Assembly: GCF_025165815.1 (NCBI RefSeq)
Contig: NZ_JAFFZE010000006.1
Location: forward strand, 496,001-560,000
Origin: Actinophytocola gossypii
GTDB lineage: Bacteria > Actinomycetota > Actinomycetes > Mycobacteriales > Pseudonocardiaceae
DNA length: 64,000 bases
Direction: 5' to 3'
Of this stretch, positions 43,201 to 51,568 are shown piece after piece (within the stretch, counting starts at the first letter, position 1; every line of letters begins with the position of its first letter). Under the pieces are notes generated by a model that had not been told where the DNA came from, ran no database searches, and worked only from the letters and a program-made list of their open reading frames with translations. The translations under genes and the position numbers were made by a program.

Positions 43201-43694
43201 ACCTCGCCGGACTGGATCCCGACACCGAGCGGCGCGGTGGAGTTGTTGATGTCGAAGAAGTCGCCGTTGACCGCGGCGACCGCGCCGGACCGGTCGGCCT
43301 GTACCGACAGCGGCTCGCCCTTGGCGACCTGGCCGGGGAACAGGTAGTCGACGGTCGTGCCCTTGGTCAGGTCGACGGCGAGGCTGTCGGCCTGCAGCCA
43401 GGTCGGGTCGCCGGTGTAGCCGTCCGGACCGTAGCGGTCGAACGAGCGGAGCGTGACGCCCGGCGCGACCGGGCGCTTCCGCTCGGCGGTCTCGATCCTC
43501 GGCGCCGGGTCCTCGGCGGCGGCGACCCGGGCGGCCGGCTGATCGAGCTGGTCGGAGGTGCTGGCACCTCGGTCGGGTTCGTCGGCGAGCGCGGTGGGGA
43601 GCGGGCTCAGCACGACCAGGGAAGCGGTCAGGGTGGTGATCGCGAGCAGCTTTCTTGGCACGGACCGAGTCTGACCTCTACGTCGGTTCTTCAC
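40254..43694 (-). CDS. Secreted phosphodiester glycosidase (NAGPA) plus metallophosphoesterase
   Basis: A 1146-residue exported protein. A basic N-terminus and hydrophobic stretch (LAITTLTASLVVLSPLPTALA) form a signal peptide ending near residue 37. The first half has a NAGPA-type phosphodiester glycosidase domain with VAAVNGDFFDINNS and YHAVNLDGGGSSTIV. Then come Ig-like and carbohydrate-binding-like beta domains, and near residue 810 a calcineurin-type metallophosphoesterase with RFAVMSDAQ, VINGDLVDE and YVPGNHE. Both activities fit breakdown of a phosphodiester-linked sugar polymer outside the cell, such as a teichoic acid or phosphoglycan, which is an inference. The start could be the GTG at 43661, closer to the hydrophobic core. 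Confidence 0.83.
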   Translation of the reverse strand: MKNRRRGQTRSVPRKLLAITTLTASLVVLSPLPTALADEPDRGASTSDQLDQPAARVAAAEDPAPRIETAERKRPVAPGVTLRSFDRYGPDGYTGDPTWLQADSLAVDLTKGTTVDYLFPGQVAKGEPLSVQADRSGAVAAVNGDFFDINNSTAPLGVGIQSGEVIQSPDSSPTWHDSAAIITPDGLGTIGEVFFEGTVDLPGEDDPPLAGLNKPTLADGAIEAFTPLWGTYCRCRATQGASAVTEVEVVDNTVTAVRDEAGEGPIPADTMYLVGRGEGAATLAELAVGDPVSIDYQARTEEGQRIHAAVNGRQLLVVNGEAQDASQNNNVPQAPRTAVGFSRDGKKMFLLSADGRQSAFAQGLGLDELADMMVELGAYHAVNLDGGGSSTIVAREPGASNVQVENRPSDGAQRLVPNGLGLFTAKGSGRLHGFWVEPVLDPERASGSSSVALSHPDRVFSGLTRTLRAAGYDETYGPAKSDPRWWTEPRHGSVSQDGVFHARRPGRTDVTVSQRRVRGEVELTVLPPVSTVEATLDRVSLAGQGESTTFGVVGADADGWRAPIEPVDVRLSYDRDLLSITPGADGRFTVEALRPTGSTLVTIEVDGVTSVLPVTVGLEEAVVADFSDPAGWRFFGERATGAVEPAEGHDGPGLRLTYDFTQSTGTRTGGALAPEGLTVPGQPKELRLWVRSSGHGEWASLQAWDGNGQLLPAMRAGYLDGEGWQQLRFEVPAGTTYPLTLRRFYAAETDPSASYHGDLVLDQLTAMVPPPLDVPPEPTVRDSLIVRDGDVSRAPWRFAVMSDAQFVARDPDSDIVANARRTLREIRAARPDFLVINGDLVDEASAADFALAKKILDEELDGRLPYHYVPGNHERADGGLANFSAAFGETQRTFDHRGTRFITFDTSALSYRGGDWTQLGRLRTELERAARDRRVRSVVVLQHVPPRDPTPARASELSDRKEAATIERWLSDFQVRSGKGAAFIGAHVGTFHASHVDGVPYFINGNSGKNPSTAPDDGGFTGWSLWGVNPWDRDRWLAAEVRPHVDSLSVDAPGTLPVGQSTVVTATLTQDDREVPVAYPVSADWSASPSVHVGPGKAKRWHVARFDPATGELTALRPGRIVLAVRVNGEREQVTVRLTAEGRGAA

Positions 43695-43733
43695 CAGACC
43701 TAGAGATGTCCGGAAAGGAAATTCCCGGTGGCC

Positions 43734-44282
43734 TCAGCCCGCCGCGGTCCGCGCCAGCGCCACCCCGACCGAGGCGAACAGCGCCACCCCGGACAGCACG
43801 CCCGAGACCAGCCCGATCGTGGCCGCCGACGTCCCGGCCGCGCCGAGCACGAACCCGGCCACGCCCAGCACCGTCATCACCGCGCCGAGCACCAGGTACA
43901 GGTCCATGTGCCAGAGCTTCGCCAGCCCGACGAAGTGCACCCCGACCACGACCGCGATCCATGCGACGGCCACCTGGGGCCAGTCCAGTACGCCGTTGAG
44001 CAGCACGAGCCCGACGAACAGCGCGATCCCCTCGAACCCGACGATCCGCCAGTACCGCTGGTCGACGAACCCCCGGTGGTCGGTGTCCGGCGCGGCCGCC
44101 GCCCGCCGGGCCGCGAACGCGAGCGCCACGAGCAGCGCGACGGCCACCACCGCCCCGCCGACCCGGATGCCCAGCGGCCACCCGCCCGGCAGCCCGCCGC
44201 TGTTGACCTCGACGAACACCAGTCCGAAGGCGATCGCCACCACCGACCCGACCACCAGACCGACCGGTCTGTCGCCCGCCAT
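43734..44282 (-). CDS. Hypothetical integral membrane protein
   Basis: A 182-residue protein with about five or six hydrophobic helices (for example VGLVVGSVVAIAFGLVFVEV, VGGAVVAVALLVALAFAA and LGAVMTVLGVAGFVLGAAG). I recognise no family beyond a general small membrane protein. The ATG at 44282 has GGAGG five bases upstream, which decides the start. It is divergent from the SodC-like gene. Confidence 0.72.
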   Translation of the reverse strand: MAGDRPVGLVVGSVVAIAFGLVFVEVNSGGLPGGWPLGIRVGGAVVAVALLVALAFAARRAAAAPDTDHRGFVDQRYWRIVGFEGIALFVGLVLLNGVLDWPQVAVAWIAVVVGVHFVGLAKLWHMDLYLVLGAVMTVLGVAGFVLGAAGTSAATIGLVSGVLSGVALFASVGVALARTAAG

Positions 44283-44407
44283 CCGTTCCTCCACCCGTAG
44301 TGTCTGGGGAGGCAGCCTAGATCCGGCCCGCCCTCGACCGGGTGAATACCGGGCCGACGGCCCGATCAGATCGGACAATCGTCTCTTCCGAACGGAAGGA
44401 CCAGGTC

Positions 44408-45013
44408 ATGTCGCTTCGGCCGGTGGGCACGACCCTCGTCGCCGCTCTGGTGTTGGCGGGTTGTGGTGCGGAGGACTCGGGGGAGGAGGACGCCCCGATC
44501 ACAAGCGCCGACCGTCCGTCGGCGACCAGCGCGAGCGGCACGCTCGCCCCGCCGGAGTCCGCGAACGGCGCGTTCACCTACGACCCCGCCCAGGCTCCCG
44601 CCGACGCCACGCTCGCCGTGGAGATCGTCGAGTCGGACGAGTCCACGACGGTGGAGCTCACCGTGGACGGTATGCAGCCCGACCGCGGGTACGCGGCGCA
44701 CGCGCACACCGACCCGTGCGGTGCCGACGGCGCGGCCGCCGGCCCGCACTTCCAGCACGAGGTCGACCCGGCCGCGACGGCGGACGAGCCGTCGACCGAC
44801 CCGGCCTACGCCAACCCCGACAACGAGATCTGGCTCGACCTGCGCACCGACGACACCGGCTCGGGCACCGCCAGCACCGAAGTGCCGTTCCGGTTCGGCG
44901 ACCGGGAGCCCGCCTCGGTCGTCGTCCACGCGAACCCGACCACGGCGACCGGGCCGGGTGAAGCCGGCAAGGCAGGCGATCGGCTCGCCTGCCTCACCAT
45001 CGACCAACGCTGA
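44408..45013 (+). CDS. sodC: Cu/Zn superoxide dismutase-like lipoprotein
   Basis: A 201-residue lipoprotein. The lipobox is LVLAGC, with lipidated Cys at about 19, after a basic start. The mature part has SodC traits: RGYAAHAHTDPCGADG with the metal-ligand His-x-His and a Cys, AGPHFQHEV with another His, and ASVVVHANPTT with the last His. It would sit on the outer face of the membrane and remove superoxide. The copper and zinc ligand set looks complete by eye except that the usual zinc-loop His are not certain. The start at 44408 is set by the ribosome site AAGGA upstream. Confidence 0.8.
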   Translation: MSLRPVGTTLVAALVLAGCGAEDSGEEDAPITSADRPSATSASGTLAPPESANGAFTYDPAQAPADATLAVEIVESDESTTVELTVDGMQPDRGYAAHAHTDPCGADGAAAGPHFQHEVDPAATADEPSTDPAYANPDNEIWLDLRTDDTGSGTASTEVPFRFGDREPASVVVHANPTTATGPGEAGKAGDRLACLTIDQR

Positions 45014-45022
45014 TCGCGGCCC

Positions 45023-45886
45023 CTACGCGTGCGGGCAGGTGTCGCGGTAGTCCTCGATCGCCAGCCCGCTCGGCGCCGGGCAGAGGAACTGCTCGTAGCG
45101 GGTGTCGTTGTCCACGAACCGCTTGAGCCAGGAGATCATGTACTTCGCCATCGTCGTGTTCGGCGTCTGCGGGAAGAAGTGGCTCGCCCCGTTCAGCTCC
45201 ATGTACGCCTTCTCCGACGAGGACGGGATCGAGTTGTAGAACGGGATCGCGTGCGTGTTCACCGACGCGACCGAGTCGTTCTCCCCGCCGATGACGAACG
45301 TCGGCACCCGGATCTCCGACCACGACTTGTCCAGGTTCCACGGCGCCAGCGGCACCGCGGCCTGCAGCGACGGCCGGCTCGACGACGCCTCGAGCGAGCC
45401 GCCGCCGCCCATCGAGTGCCCGGACACCGCCAGCCGCGACGCGTCGATCCGGTCGCGCACCGACGAGCGCTCGGTCAGGTAGTCCAGCGCCGCCAGCAGC
45501 TGGTCACCCCGGCTGTCCGGCTGGTCGAACCGGGACAGGGTGTCGATGGTGATCACCACGAACCCCTGGGACGCCAGCCGGGGTCCGATCCAGGCGATGC
45601 TCGACTGGTCGGCGGTGAACCCGGGGGAGATCGCCACCGCGCCGTAGCTGCCCTCGGCGGTGCTGATCGGGTAGTAGATCGTGCCGCCGCCGAAGCCGCT
45701 CACGACCAGCCGGGACACCGACGTGTCGGCCACCGCGAACGGGCCGCGGGAGTCCTCGATGCTGTCCTCGGTCGGGTCCGGCCCGCGCTCGTAGGGGTTC
45801 TCCTGGGCCTGGGCGGTGGTGGCGGTGCCCACCAGCACCGAGCCGGCCATGACCAGACCACAGAGGATTCGCAGGGTTCGTCTCAT
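45023..45886 (-). CDS. Secreted cutinase / polyester (PET) hydrolase-like enzyme
   Basis: A 287-residue exported alpha/beta hydrolase. The signal peptide ends AQA at about 27. The mature start NPYERGPDPT and FGGGTIYYP are hallmarks of Thermobifida cutinases. Ser158 lies in SGHSMGGGG, Asp204 in GGENDSVAS and His236 in NGASHF. The oxyanion pair is Phe90 (in ISPGFT) and Met159, and Trp183 (in APWNL) matches the substrate-stacking Trp. Cys269 and Cys284 form the expected terminal disulfide (FLCP...DTCP). In known type I PET hydrolases the residue at Phe90 is usually Tyr. It should hydrolyse cutin-like esters; activity on PET is possible but unproven. The gene is divergent from a TetR regulator. 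Confidence 0.9.
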   Translation of the reverse strand: MRRTLRILCGLVMAGSVLVGTATTAQAQENPYERGPDPTEDSIEDSRGPFAVADTSVSRLVVSGFGGGTIYYPISTAEGSYGAVAISPGFTADQSSIAWIGPRLASQGFVVITIDTLSRFDQPDSRGDQLLAALDYLTERSSVRDRIDASRLAVSGHSMGGGGSLEASSSRPSLQAAVPLAPWNLDKSWSEIRVPTFVIGGENDSVASVNTHAIPFYNSIPSSSEKAYMELNGASHFFPQTPNTTMAKYMISWLKRFVDNDTRYEQFLCPAPSGLAIEDYRDTCPHA

Positions 45887-46022
45887 GTTCGTGCCTTCCT
45901 ACCCACCGGAAGCGGATGATCACATACTGTGGCAAGCCGGTGCCGGTTCCCGCATCGGTGGAATCGCCAGTCCCGCTCGCGGCGGGCCCACCGAGCCGCC
46001 GGGCGCCGTACGCTCGGGTTTC

Positions 46023-46604
46023 GTGAGCCCCACCGCCGAGGAGATCGTCCGCGCCGCCGCGCGCTGGATCGGTCAGGGCACCCGCCTGGACACCCGCACG
46101 TTCGCGGCCGACCTCGGCATCTCGCGCAGCACGCTGTTCCGCCGGGTCGGCAACCGCGAGGACCTGATGGGCGAGGCGCTCTGGTACATGGCCGACCGCA
46201 CGATGGCGGCCGCGACCCGGGCCTGGCGGGAGGCCAACGGCGACGTGGTGCGCGACGCGGCAGGAGAACTCCGCTGCCTGGCGGCGATGCGCCGGTACCG
46301 GGCCGCGATCGCCGGCAACCAGGGGTTCCGGCGGCTGATCGACGAGGAGCCGACGGTCGCGATCCGGGTGCTCACCGACCCGCACGGCCGGGTGCAGCCG
46401 AGGGTGATGGCCGCGCACGTCGACCTGCTGCGCCGGGACGTCGACGCGGGCGGGTTCACACCCGCGGTCAGCCTGGAGAGCCTGTCCTACGCGATCGTGC
46501 GGCTCGGCGAGGCGTTCCTGTACTCCGACGTGCAGGCCGGCCGGGCGCCGGACCTGGACGCCGCGTCCACGCTGCTGGCCGCGCTGGTGGAGGCGAAGTC
46601 CTGA
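46023..46604 (+). CDS. TetR-family (QsdR-like) regulator
   Basis: A 193-residue protein with helix-turn-helix LDTRTFAADLGISRSTLFRRVGNREDLMGEALWYM and a QsdR-type C-terminal domain. The start is the GTG at 46023. It lies between a divergent cutinase-like gene and a downstream acyl-CoA ligase, and either may be its target. Confidence 0.84.
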   Translation: MSPTAEEIVRAAARWIGQGTRLDTRTFAADLGISRSTLFRRVGNREDLMGEALWYMADRTMAAATRAWREANGDVVRDAAGELRCLAAMRRYRAAIAGNQGFRRLIDEEPTVAIRVLTDPHGRVQPRVMAAHVDLLRRDVDAGGFTPAVSLESLSYAIVRLGEAFLYSDVQAGRAPDLDAASTLLAALVEAKS

Positions 46605-46675
46605 CGAGGGTTGTGGAACACATCGCCCTGGTGTTTCATCGACAGTGCCGTCACCGTCGACGCGAGGGAGTGCCG

Positions 46676-48250
46676 ATGCCCGTCCGGATCGACGAGACTT
46701 GGCCGCCGGGGTTCCCCGGATCCCTTGTGTACCCGGAGGTTCCGGTCGGCGCGATCCTCGCCGGCTCGGTCCGCCGCTACGGCGACCGGGTGGCCTTCGC
46801 CCGCGGCGGCGAGGAGCTGACCTACACCGACCTGGGCGCCCGCGCGGCCGCGTTCGCGCACGGCCTGATCGCGCGCGGGGTGGCACCGGGCGACCGGGTC
46901 GCGCTCCGGATGCCGAACTGCCTCGAGTACCCGGTCGCCTACTACGGCACCGTGCTCGCCGGCGCCACGTTCGTGCCGGTCAACCCGCTGCTCCCGGAAC
47001 CGGCCGCCGCCCGCCAGACCACCGACGCCGGCGCGGTGCTCACCGTGACCGCCGCCGACGTGCCAGGGATCGTCGAGGGCAACCCGCCCGCGCCGCCCGA
47101 CGTGCCGTTCGACGTGCACGAGACCCTCGCGCACCTGGCCTACACCGGCGGCACCACCGGCGAGTCCAAGGGTGTGCGGCTGCCGCACCGCAACGTCGTG
47201 GTGAACACGCTCCAGTACGCCTGCTGGGTCTCCGGCTCCCGGCCCACCCTCGACGACGACGGCGGCCTGGTGCTCGACCAGGTCGGCGCCGAGACCGAGT
47301 GGCCGACCCGCCTTGGCACCGGCGTGACGATCAACCTGACCCCGTGGTTCCACGCCATGGGCACGATCGCCGGCCTGAACGCGATGGTCCTGATGGGCTT
47401 CACCGTCGTCCTGCACGACCGCCTCGACCCGAACACGTACCTGGCCGACGCCCAGCGCCTACGGGTGACCGCGATCGGCGGCGCCCCCGCCCTGTTCGCC
47501 GCGCTGCTCGCCTGCCCGGACATCGCGACCACCGACCTGTCGTCGGTCCGGGTGATCTCCTCCGGCGCGGCGCCCATGCCGGTGGAGATGATCCGCCGCC
47601 TGCACGAACTGGCCCCCGACGCCGTGATCAGCGAGGGCTACGGCCTGACCGAGGTGACGATGTGCGCGACGTCCGGCCCCGTGCACCGCTCCGGCACCCG
47701 TAGGCCGGGCACGGTAGGCGTTCCGATCTTCGACACCGAGGTGCGGATCATGTCGCCCGAGGGTGAGCCCGTGCCGCCGGGCGAGCGCGGCGAGGTCTGC
47801 GTCCGCGGCCCGCAGGTGATGCGCGGCTACCACAACCGCCCCGACGCCACGTCGGATGTTCTGGCCGACGGCTGGCTCCGCACCGGCGACATCGGCGTGC
47901 TGTCCGAGGACGGTTACCTGTCCATTGTGGATCGAATGAAGGACATGCTCCTGTACAAGGGTTACAACGTCTACCCGAGGGAGCTGGAGGAGATCCTCGC
48001 CGCGCACCCCGCGGTCCGCGCGGCCGCGGTGGTGGGCCGCCCCGACGATGCGGTGGGGGAGTTGCCCGTGGCGTTCGTCGTGCCGGCCGACCCGTCGGTG
48101 ACCGAAGCGGACCTGATGGCGGCCGTGAACGAGCAGGTGGTGGCGTACAAGCGGCTGCGCGAGGTGCACTTCACCGACCAGATCCCGGTGTCGGCCGCCG
48201 GCAAGATCCTCAAGCGCGAACTGCGCGGCCGGCTGGCCGCCGCACCGTGA
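46676..48250 (+). CDS. AMP-binding acyl-CoA ligase / acyl-adenylate-forming enzyme
   Basis: A 524-residue ANL-family ligase with the P-loop AYTGGTTGESKGVRLPHRN, YGLTEVT, WLRTGDIG and a C-terminal PVSAAGKILKRELRG lysine motif. It resembles long- or medium-chain acyl-CoA synthetases. A GAGGGAG ribosome site precedes both the ATG at 46676 and a GTG two codons upstream. It is coupled to the LuxR regulator by an overlapping stop and start, and it could activate fatty acids released from polyesters by the nearby cutinase; that is inference. Confidence 0.88.
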   Translation: MPVRIDETWPPGFPGSLVYPEVPVGAILAGSVRRYGDRVAFARGGEELTYTDLGARAAAFAHGLIARGVAPGDRVALRMPNCLEYPVAYYGTVLAGATFVPVNPLLPEPAAARQTTDAGAVLTVTAADVPGIVEGNPPAPPDVPFDVHETLAHLAYTGGTTGESKGVRLPHRNVVVNTLQYACWVSGSRPTLDDDGGLVLDQVGAETEWPTRLGTGVTINLTPWFHAMGTIAGLNAMVLMGFTVVLHDRLDPNTYLADAQRLRVTAIGGAPALFAALLACPDIATTDLSSVRVISSGAAPMPVEMIRRLHELAPDAVISEGYGLTEVTMCATSGPVHRSGTRRPGTVGVPIFDTEVRIMSPEGEPVPPGERGEVCVRGPQVMRGYHNRPDATSDVLADGWLRTGDIGVLSEDGYLSIVDRMKDMLLYKGYNVYPRELEEILAAHPAVRAAAVVGRPDDAVGELPVAFVVPADPSVTEADLMAAVNEQVVAYKRLREVHFTDQIPVSAAGKILKRELRGRLAAAP

Positions 48251-50874
48251 CCCCGCCCGACCGGCTCGCCGCCGGTGGCGCACTGCTGGTGCTGGGCGAG
48301 TCGGGGATGGGCAAGACCCACCTACTGTCCACTGTGGAGCCCACCTTCGACGTACCGGGGGTGGCCGCCGAACGCGACCTGCCGTACGGCGCACTACACC
48401 GCCTACTGACCCCTCTGGCCGACCGTTTCGCCACGCTACCGTCCGCACTGTGCGACGCACTCGGCCGCGTACTCGGATCGGGCACGGAACCCGACCCGTT
48501 CCTCCTCCGCTGCGCGGTCCACCGACTCCTGACCGACTGCCCGGACGCGCGCCTACACGTCGACGACGCACAGTGGATCGACCCGAAGTCCCTGGCGGTG
48601 CTGGCGTTCACCGCCCGGCGCCTGGCCGGCCACCGCCTGACGGTGGTGTTCGCCGCCCGCCCGGAGCTGGCCCGCCCCGGCCACGACCCGCTGGCCGGCA
48701 TCCCGCGCCGCTGGCTACCCCCGCTGTCGCCCGAAGCGGCCGAACGGCTCCTGCGAGAGCGGCAGGTCCCGGCCGGCCTACGCGCGATCCTGACCGAGGC
48801 AGCCGGCGGAAACCCAGGCGACCTGGTGGCATCGGCGGCCGCCCTGACGCCCGAGCAACTGGCCGGCCGGTCCCCGGTACCCACGGTGTTGCCACCAACG
48901 CGCTGCGCCGACTACCGATCCCGCCTGGCCGCCTTGTCCCCATCGGCCCGCCACCTCCTCACCTGCGTAGCGGCCAACCCAGCGCCGATGGACCTGGACA
49001 CCCTGCCGCCCACAACCGAGACGGCCGAGCCGCCGACCACCGGCACGGCCGAGCGGCCGGTCACCGGTTCGGCCGAGCGGCCGACCACGACTGCGGTCGA
49101 CGAGCTGCTGGCCGCCGGCCTGGTGCGGATCGCGGGCACCAGCCTGCGCCTGCCGAGCCCACTGGTCCGCGACACGCTCTACGCCCTGGCCACCCCCGCC
49201 GAGCGCCACGCGGCCCACGCCCACCTGGCGGCCACCCTCACCGGCCCCCGAGCCACCTGGCACCGCGCCATGGCCACCACCGACCCCGCCCTCGTCGACG
49301 AGCTGGTCGCCGCGGCCGCGCTCGCCGACCACGCCACCGCGGCGAGCCTGCTCGAGCGAGCCGCCGACCTCACCCGCCTCCCCGAATCCCGCGCCGCCCA
49401 CCTGCTGGCCGCCGCCGAGCGTGCCTGGCAGGCCGGTCGCCCCGGCCGCGCCCGTACCCTCCTCACCCGCGCCCGCCCGGAAGGTCACCTTCAAGGAATA
49501 GCGCTCCTGCACGGGGAGATCGAGCTGCGCGACGGGGAGCCCGCCGTCGCCACGCACGAGCTGGCCGCGGCGCGCGACCCCGAGCGACCCGACGAGGCGC
49601 TCCTGCTGGCCGGCGAGGCCCGCCGGATCAGCGGCGACCTCGCCGGCTACCGGGCACTCGCCGGCCGCGTCACCGGTACCGGGCTCGCGGCCGCCCACTT
49701 CGCCGGGCTCACCGCCACCTTCGCCGGCCGGCACGACGAGGCCGCCGAACCGCTCCGGCACGCCATCGCGCTGGGGCTGGCGGCCCCGGACGTCGCCGCC
49801 GCCGTCTGGGCCACCGAGGCGGCGTTCGCACTCGGTGACGTCGAGCGGGCCCACGAGTGCGCGTCCGCCGCCGTCGGCCGGGCGCGGCTCGGCGGGCGCG
49901 CGTCGGCACTGCCGTGGGCACTGGTCCACCTGGCCCTGGCCGCGATCGCGCTCGACCGGCACCGGGGCGCGCAGGCCGCCATCGCCGAGGGGCTCGCCGC
50001 CGCGGACGCCGCCGGGCAGCGCAACACCTGGGTGGAGCACCTGTCCCTGCGCGCCCTGTCCGCCGCCCTCCTCGGCGACCGCGCCACCGCCGCGTCCACA
50101 CTGGACGCCGCCGCTCCCGGCATCGCGGAACGCGCCCTCGGCCGCCCGTGCGCGATCACCGCCTGGGCCACCGCCTGCCTCGACCTCGCCGACGACCGCC
50201 CCGACGACGCCCTCGGCCGCCTGGAGACCATGGCCGCCGGGGTGAGCGGCGCGCAGCCCGCGATCCAGGTACTCGCCGCGCCGCAGTGGGTGGAGGCCGC
50301 CGTCCGCGCCGAACAGCCCGACCGCGCCGCCCGCGTGCTCGCGACCTTCGACGCCTGGGTCACCGCCGGCGCCAGCCCCGCCTGGCACGCCCTGTCCAGC
50401 CGCTGCCACGCCCTGCTCGCCACCACCCTGCCCGACGCCGAACACCACTACAGCACCGCGATCGACCGCCACCGCCGCGCCGGCGCCGCGATGGAACTGG
50501 CCCGCACCCAGCTGGCCTACGCCACCTGCCTGCGCCGCCACCGCCGCACCCGCCCCGCCCGCCCCCTGCTCCGCGACGCCCTACGCGGCTTCCGCGCGGC
50601 CGGCGCCGACCACTGGGCGACCAAGGCACAGGCGGCCCTGCGCGCCACCGGCGAACCCGTCGACCCGGCCCCCGCCACCCTCGCCGGCCTCACCCCACAA
50701 CAGGCCGAGATCTCCCGCCTGGTCGCCGTCGGCGAGACGAACAAGGAGATCGCCCGCCGCCTGGTCATCAGCCACCGCACGGTCGACCACCACCTGCGCA
50801 ACATCTTCACCGCACTCGGCGTCCGCTCCCGCGTCGAACTGGCCCACCGGATCACCAGCGCGCAACATGGGTGA
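48247..50874 (+). CDS. Large ATP-binding LuxR-family regulator (LAL type)
   Basis: An 875-residue LAL regulator. It begins almost at the Walker A motif (LVLGESGMGKTHLL, about 14-27), lacking the usual 20 or so leading residues. DARLHVDDAQWID supplies Walker B. Long helical repeats follow, and the C-terminal LuxR helix-turn-helix is LTPQQAEISRLVAVGETNKEIARRLVISHRTVDHHLRNIFTALGVRSR. The GTG start overlaps the acyl-CoA ligase stop by 4 bases, so the two are co-translated. A 24-bp tandem repeat encodes a Thr/Pro-rich linker near residue 260. Confidence 0.86.
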   Translation: MTPPDRLAAGGALLVLGESGMGKTHLLSTVEPTFDVPGVAAERDLPYGALHRLLTPLADRFATLPSALCDALGRVLGSGTEPDPFLLRCAVHRLLTDCPDARLHVDDAQWIDPKSLAVLAFTARRLAGHRLTVVFAARPELARPGHDPLAGIPRRWLPPLSPEAAERLLRERQVPAGLRAILTEAAGGNPGDLVASAAALTPEQLAGRSPVPTVLPPTRCADYRSRLAALSPSARHLLTCVAANPAPMDLDTLPPTTETAEPPTTGTAERPVTGSAERPTTTAVDELLAAGLVRIAGTSLRLPSPLVRDTLYALATPAERHAAHAHLAATLTGPRATWHRAMATTDPALVDELVAAAALADHATAASLLERAADLTRLPESRAAHLLAAAERAWQAGRPGRARTLLTRARPEGHLQGIALLHGEIELRDGEPAVATHELAAARDPERPDEALLLAGEARRISGDLAGYRALAGRVTGTGLAAAHFAGLTATFAGRHDEAAEPLRHAIALGLAAPDVAAAVWATEAAFALGDVERAHECASAAVGRARLGGRASALPWALVHLALAAIALDRHRGAQAAIAEGLAAADAAGQRNTWVEHLSLRALSAALLGDRATAASTLDAAAPGIAERALGRPCAITAWATACLDLADDRPDDALGRLETMAAGVSGAQPAIQVLAAPQWVEAAVRAEQPDRAARVLATFDAWVTAGASPAWHALSSRCHALLATTLPDAEHHYSTAIDRHRRAGAAMELARTQLAYATCLRRHRRTRPARPLLRDALRGFRAAGADHWATKAQAALRATGEPVDPAPATLAGLTPQQAEISRLVAVGETNKEIARRLVISHRTVDHHLRNIFTALGVRSRVELAHRITSAQHG
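49021..49092 (+). repeat. Three tandem 24-bp repeats within the LuxR gene
   Basis: Units at 49021-49044, 49045-49068 and 49069-49092 are near-identical and keep the reading frame. They encode eight-residue units such as TAERPVTG, making a flexible, Thr/Pro/Glu-rich linker. Confidence 0.75.
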
Positions 50875-51082
50875 CATGGCTGACCGATTCGAGTACAAGG
50901 TCCTGGAACTGCGCGAGAAGCTGATCGGCGGCAAGATGTCCGGCGCCAGGTTGGAGAAGCTGCTCAACGAGCACGCGGCCGAGGGCTGGCGGCTCAAGGC
51001 CATCACGGCCGCCGAGATCAAGGGCCGTATCGGTCCCGGCGGCGTGGAAGGCGTCCTGATCACCTTCGAACGCCGCGTCTAG
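50867..51082 (+). CDS. DUF4177 domain small protein
   Basis: A 71-residue protein: RFEYKVLELREKLIGGKMSGARLEKLLNEHAAEGWRLKAIT followed by VEGVLITFERRV, the DUF4177 pattern of unknown function. It overlaps the end of the LuxR gene by 8 bases. A second in-frame ATG three codons in may be the real start. Confidence 0.8.
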   Translation: MGDMADRFEYKVLELREKLIGGKMSGARLEKLLNEHAAEGWRLKAITAAEIKGRIGPGGVEGVLITFERRV

Positions 51083-51199
51083 GCCCCCCTGCCCGCCACG
51101 TGTGCGACTCCCTATTTGTCATAGCCGTGGAACAGCCGATTGAACATATCAACTGGCTGCGCCGGGCGCACGCCAACGTCGCGGTGTCGGCCCGGTCGG

Positions 51200-51530
51200 T
51201 CAGCCCCGCTCGGACACCGTGAACTGGACCGAGTGCCAGCCGGTGGCGCCGTCGGGGATCGGGGGGACGCGGCGGCGGGTCTGGGTGTCGCCGGTGCGGT
51301 CGGTGGCGCGGACCTCGGCCTGGTCGCCGCCCGGCCCGAGGTCCACGTCAACGAGTACCTCCGCTCGGTGTCGACCATCGGCACCGACACCAGCGCGGTG
51401 TCCACCCGGTAGAAGTCCCGGTTCGCGGTGATGAACCGGGGCGTTCCGGCGCCGGCCGGGCGGCGGTCAGCGCGCCGACGGCCAGTACGCCGACCAGGAC
51501 GGCGATCCGTCGCGACAGTGCGGTGTCCAT
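51200..51530 (-). pseudogene. Molybdopterin-dependent oxidoreductase remnant with large internal deletion
   Basis: On the minus strand an ATG at 51530 opens a signal-peptide-like stretch (MDTALSRRIAVLVGVLAVGA). The next block, RFITANRDFYRVDTALVSVP, lies in a second frame and matches the N-terminal part of sulfite-oxidase-type molybdopterin proteins. It then jumps, in a third frame, to VRATDRTGDTQTRRRVPP and GATGWHSVQFTV, their C-terminal dimerisation domain, with a stop at 51200-51202. The whole catalytic centre is missing, and the parts are in different frames, so the gene is dead. Confidence 0.72.
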
Positions 51531-51568
51531 GCCCGGTATTCGCTGCGGCGGCCGGGCGGCTTGCCGGG

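Noticed and set aside
45921-45931. CACA-TAC-TGTG inverted repeat between the cutinase-like and TetR genes
   Set aside because: It could be an operator, but four-base arms occur often by chance and no promoter boxes align with it.
48450-49838. Plus-strand alternate frame within the LuxR gene
   Set aside because: Arg/Pro-rich shadow; the LuxR frame has Walker motifs and a helix-turn-helix.
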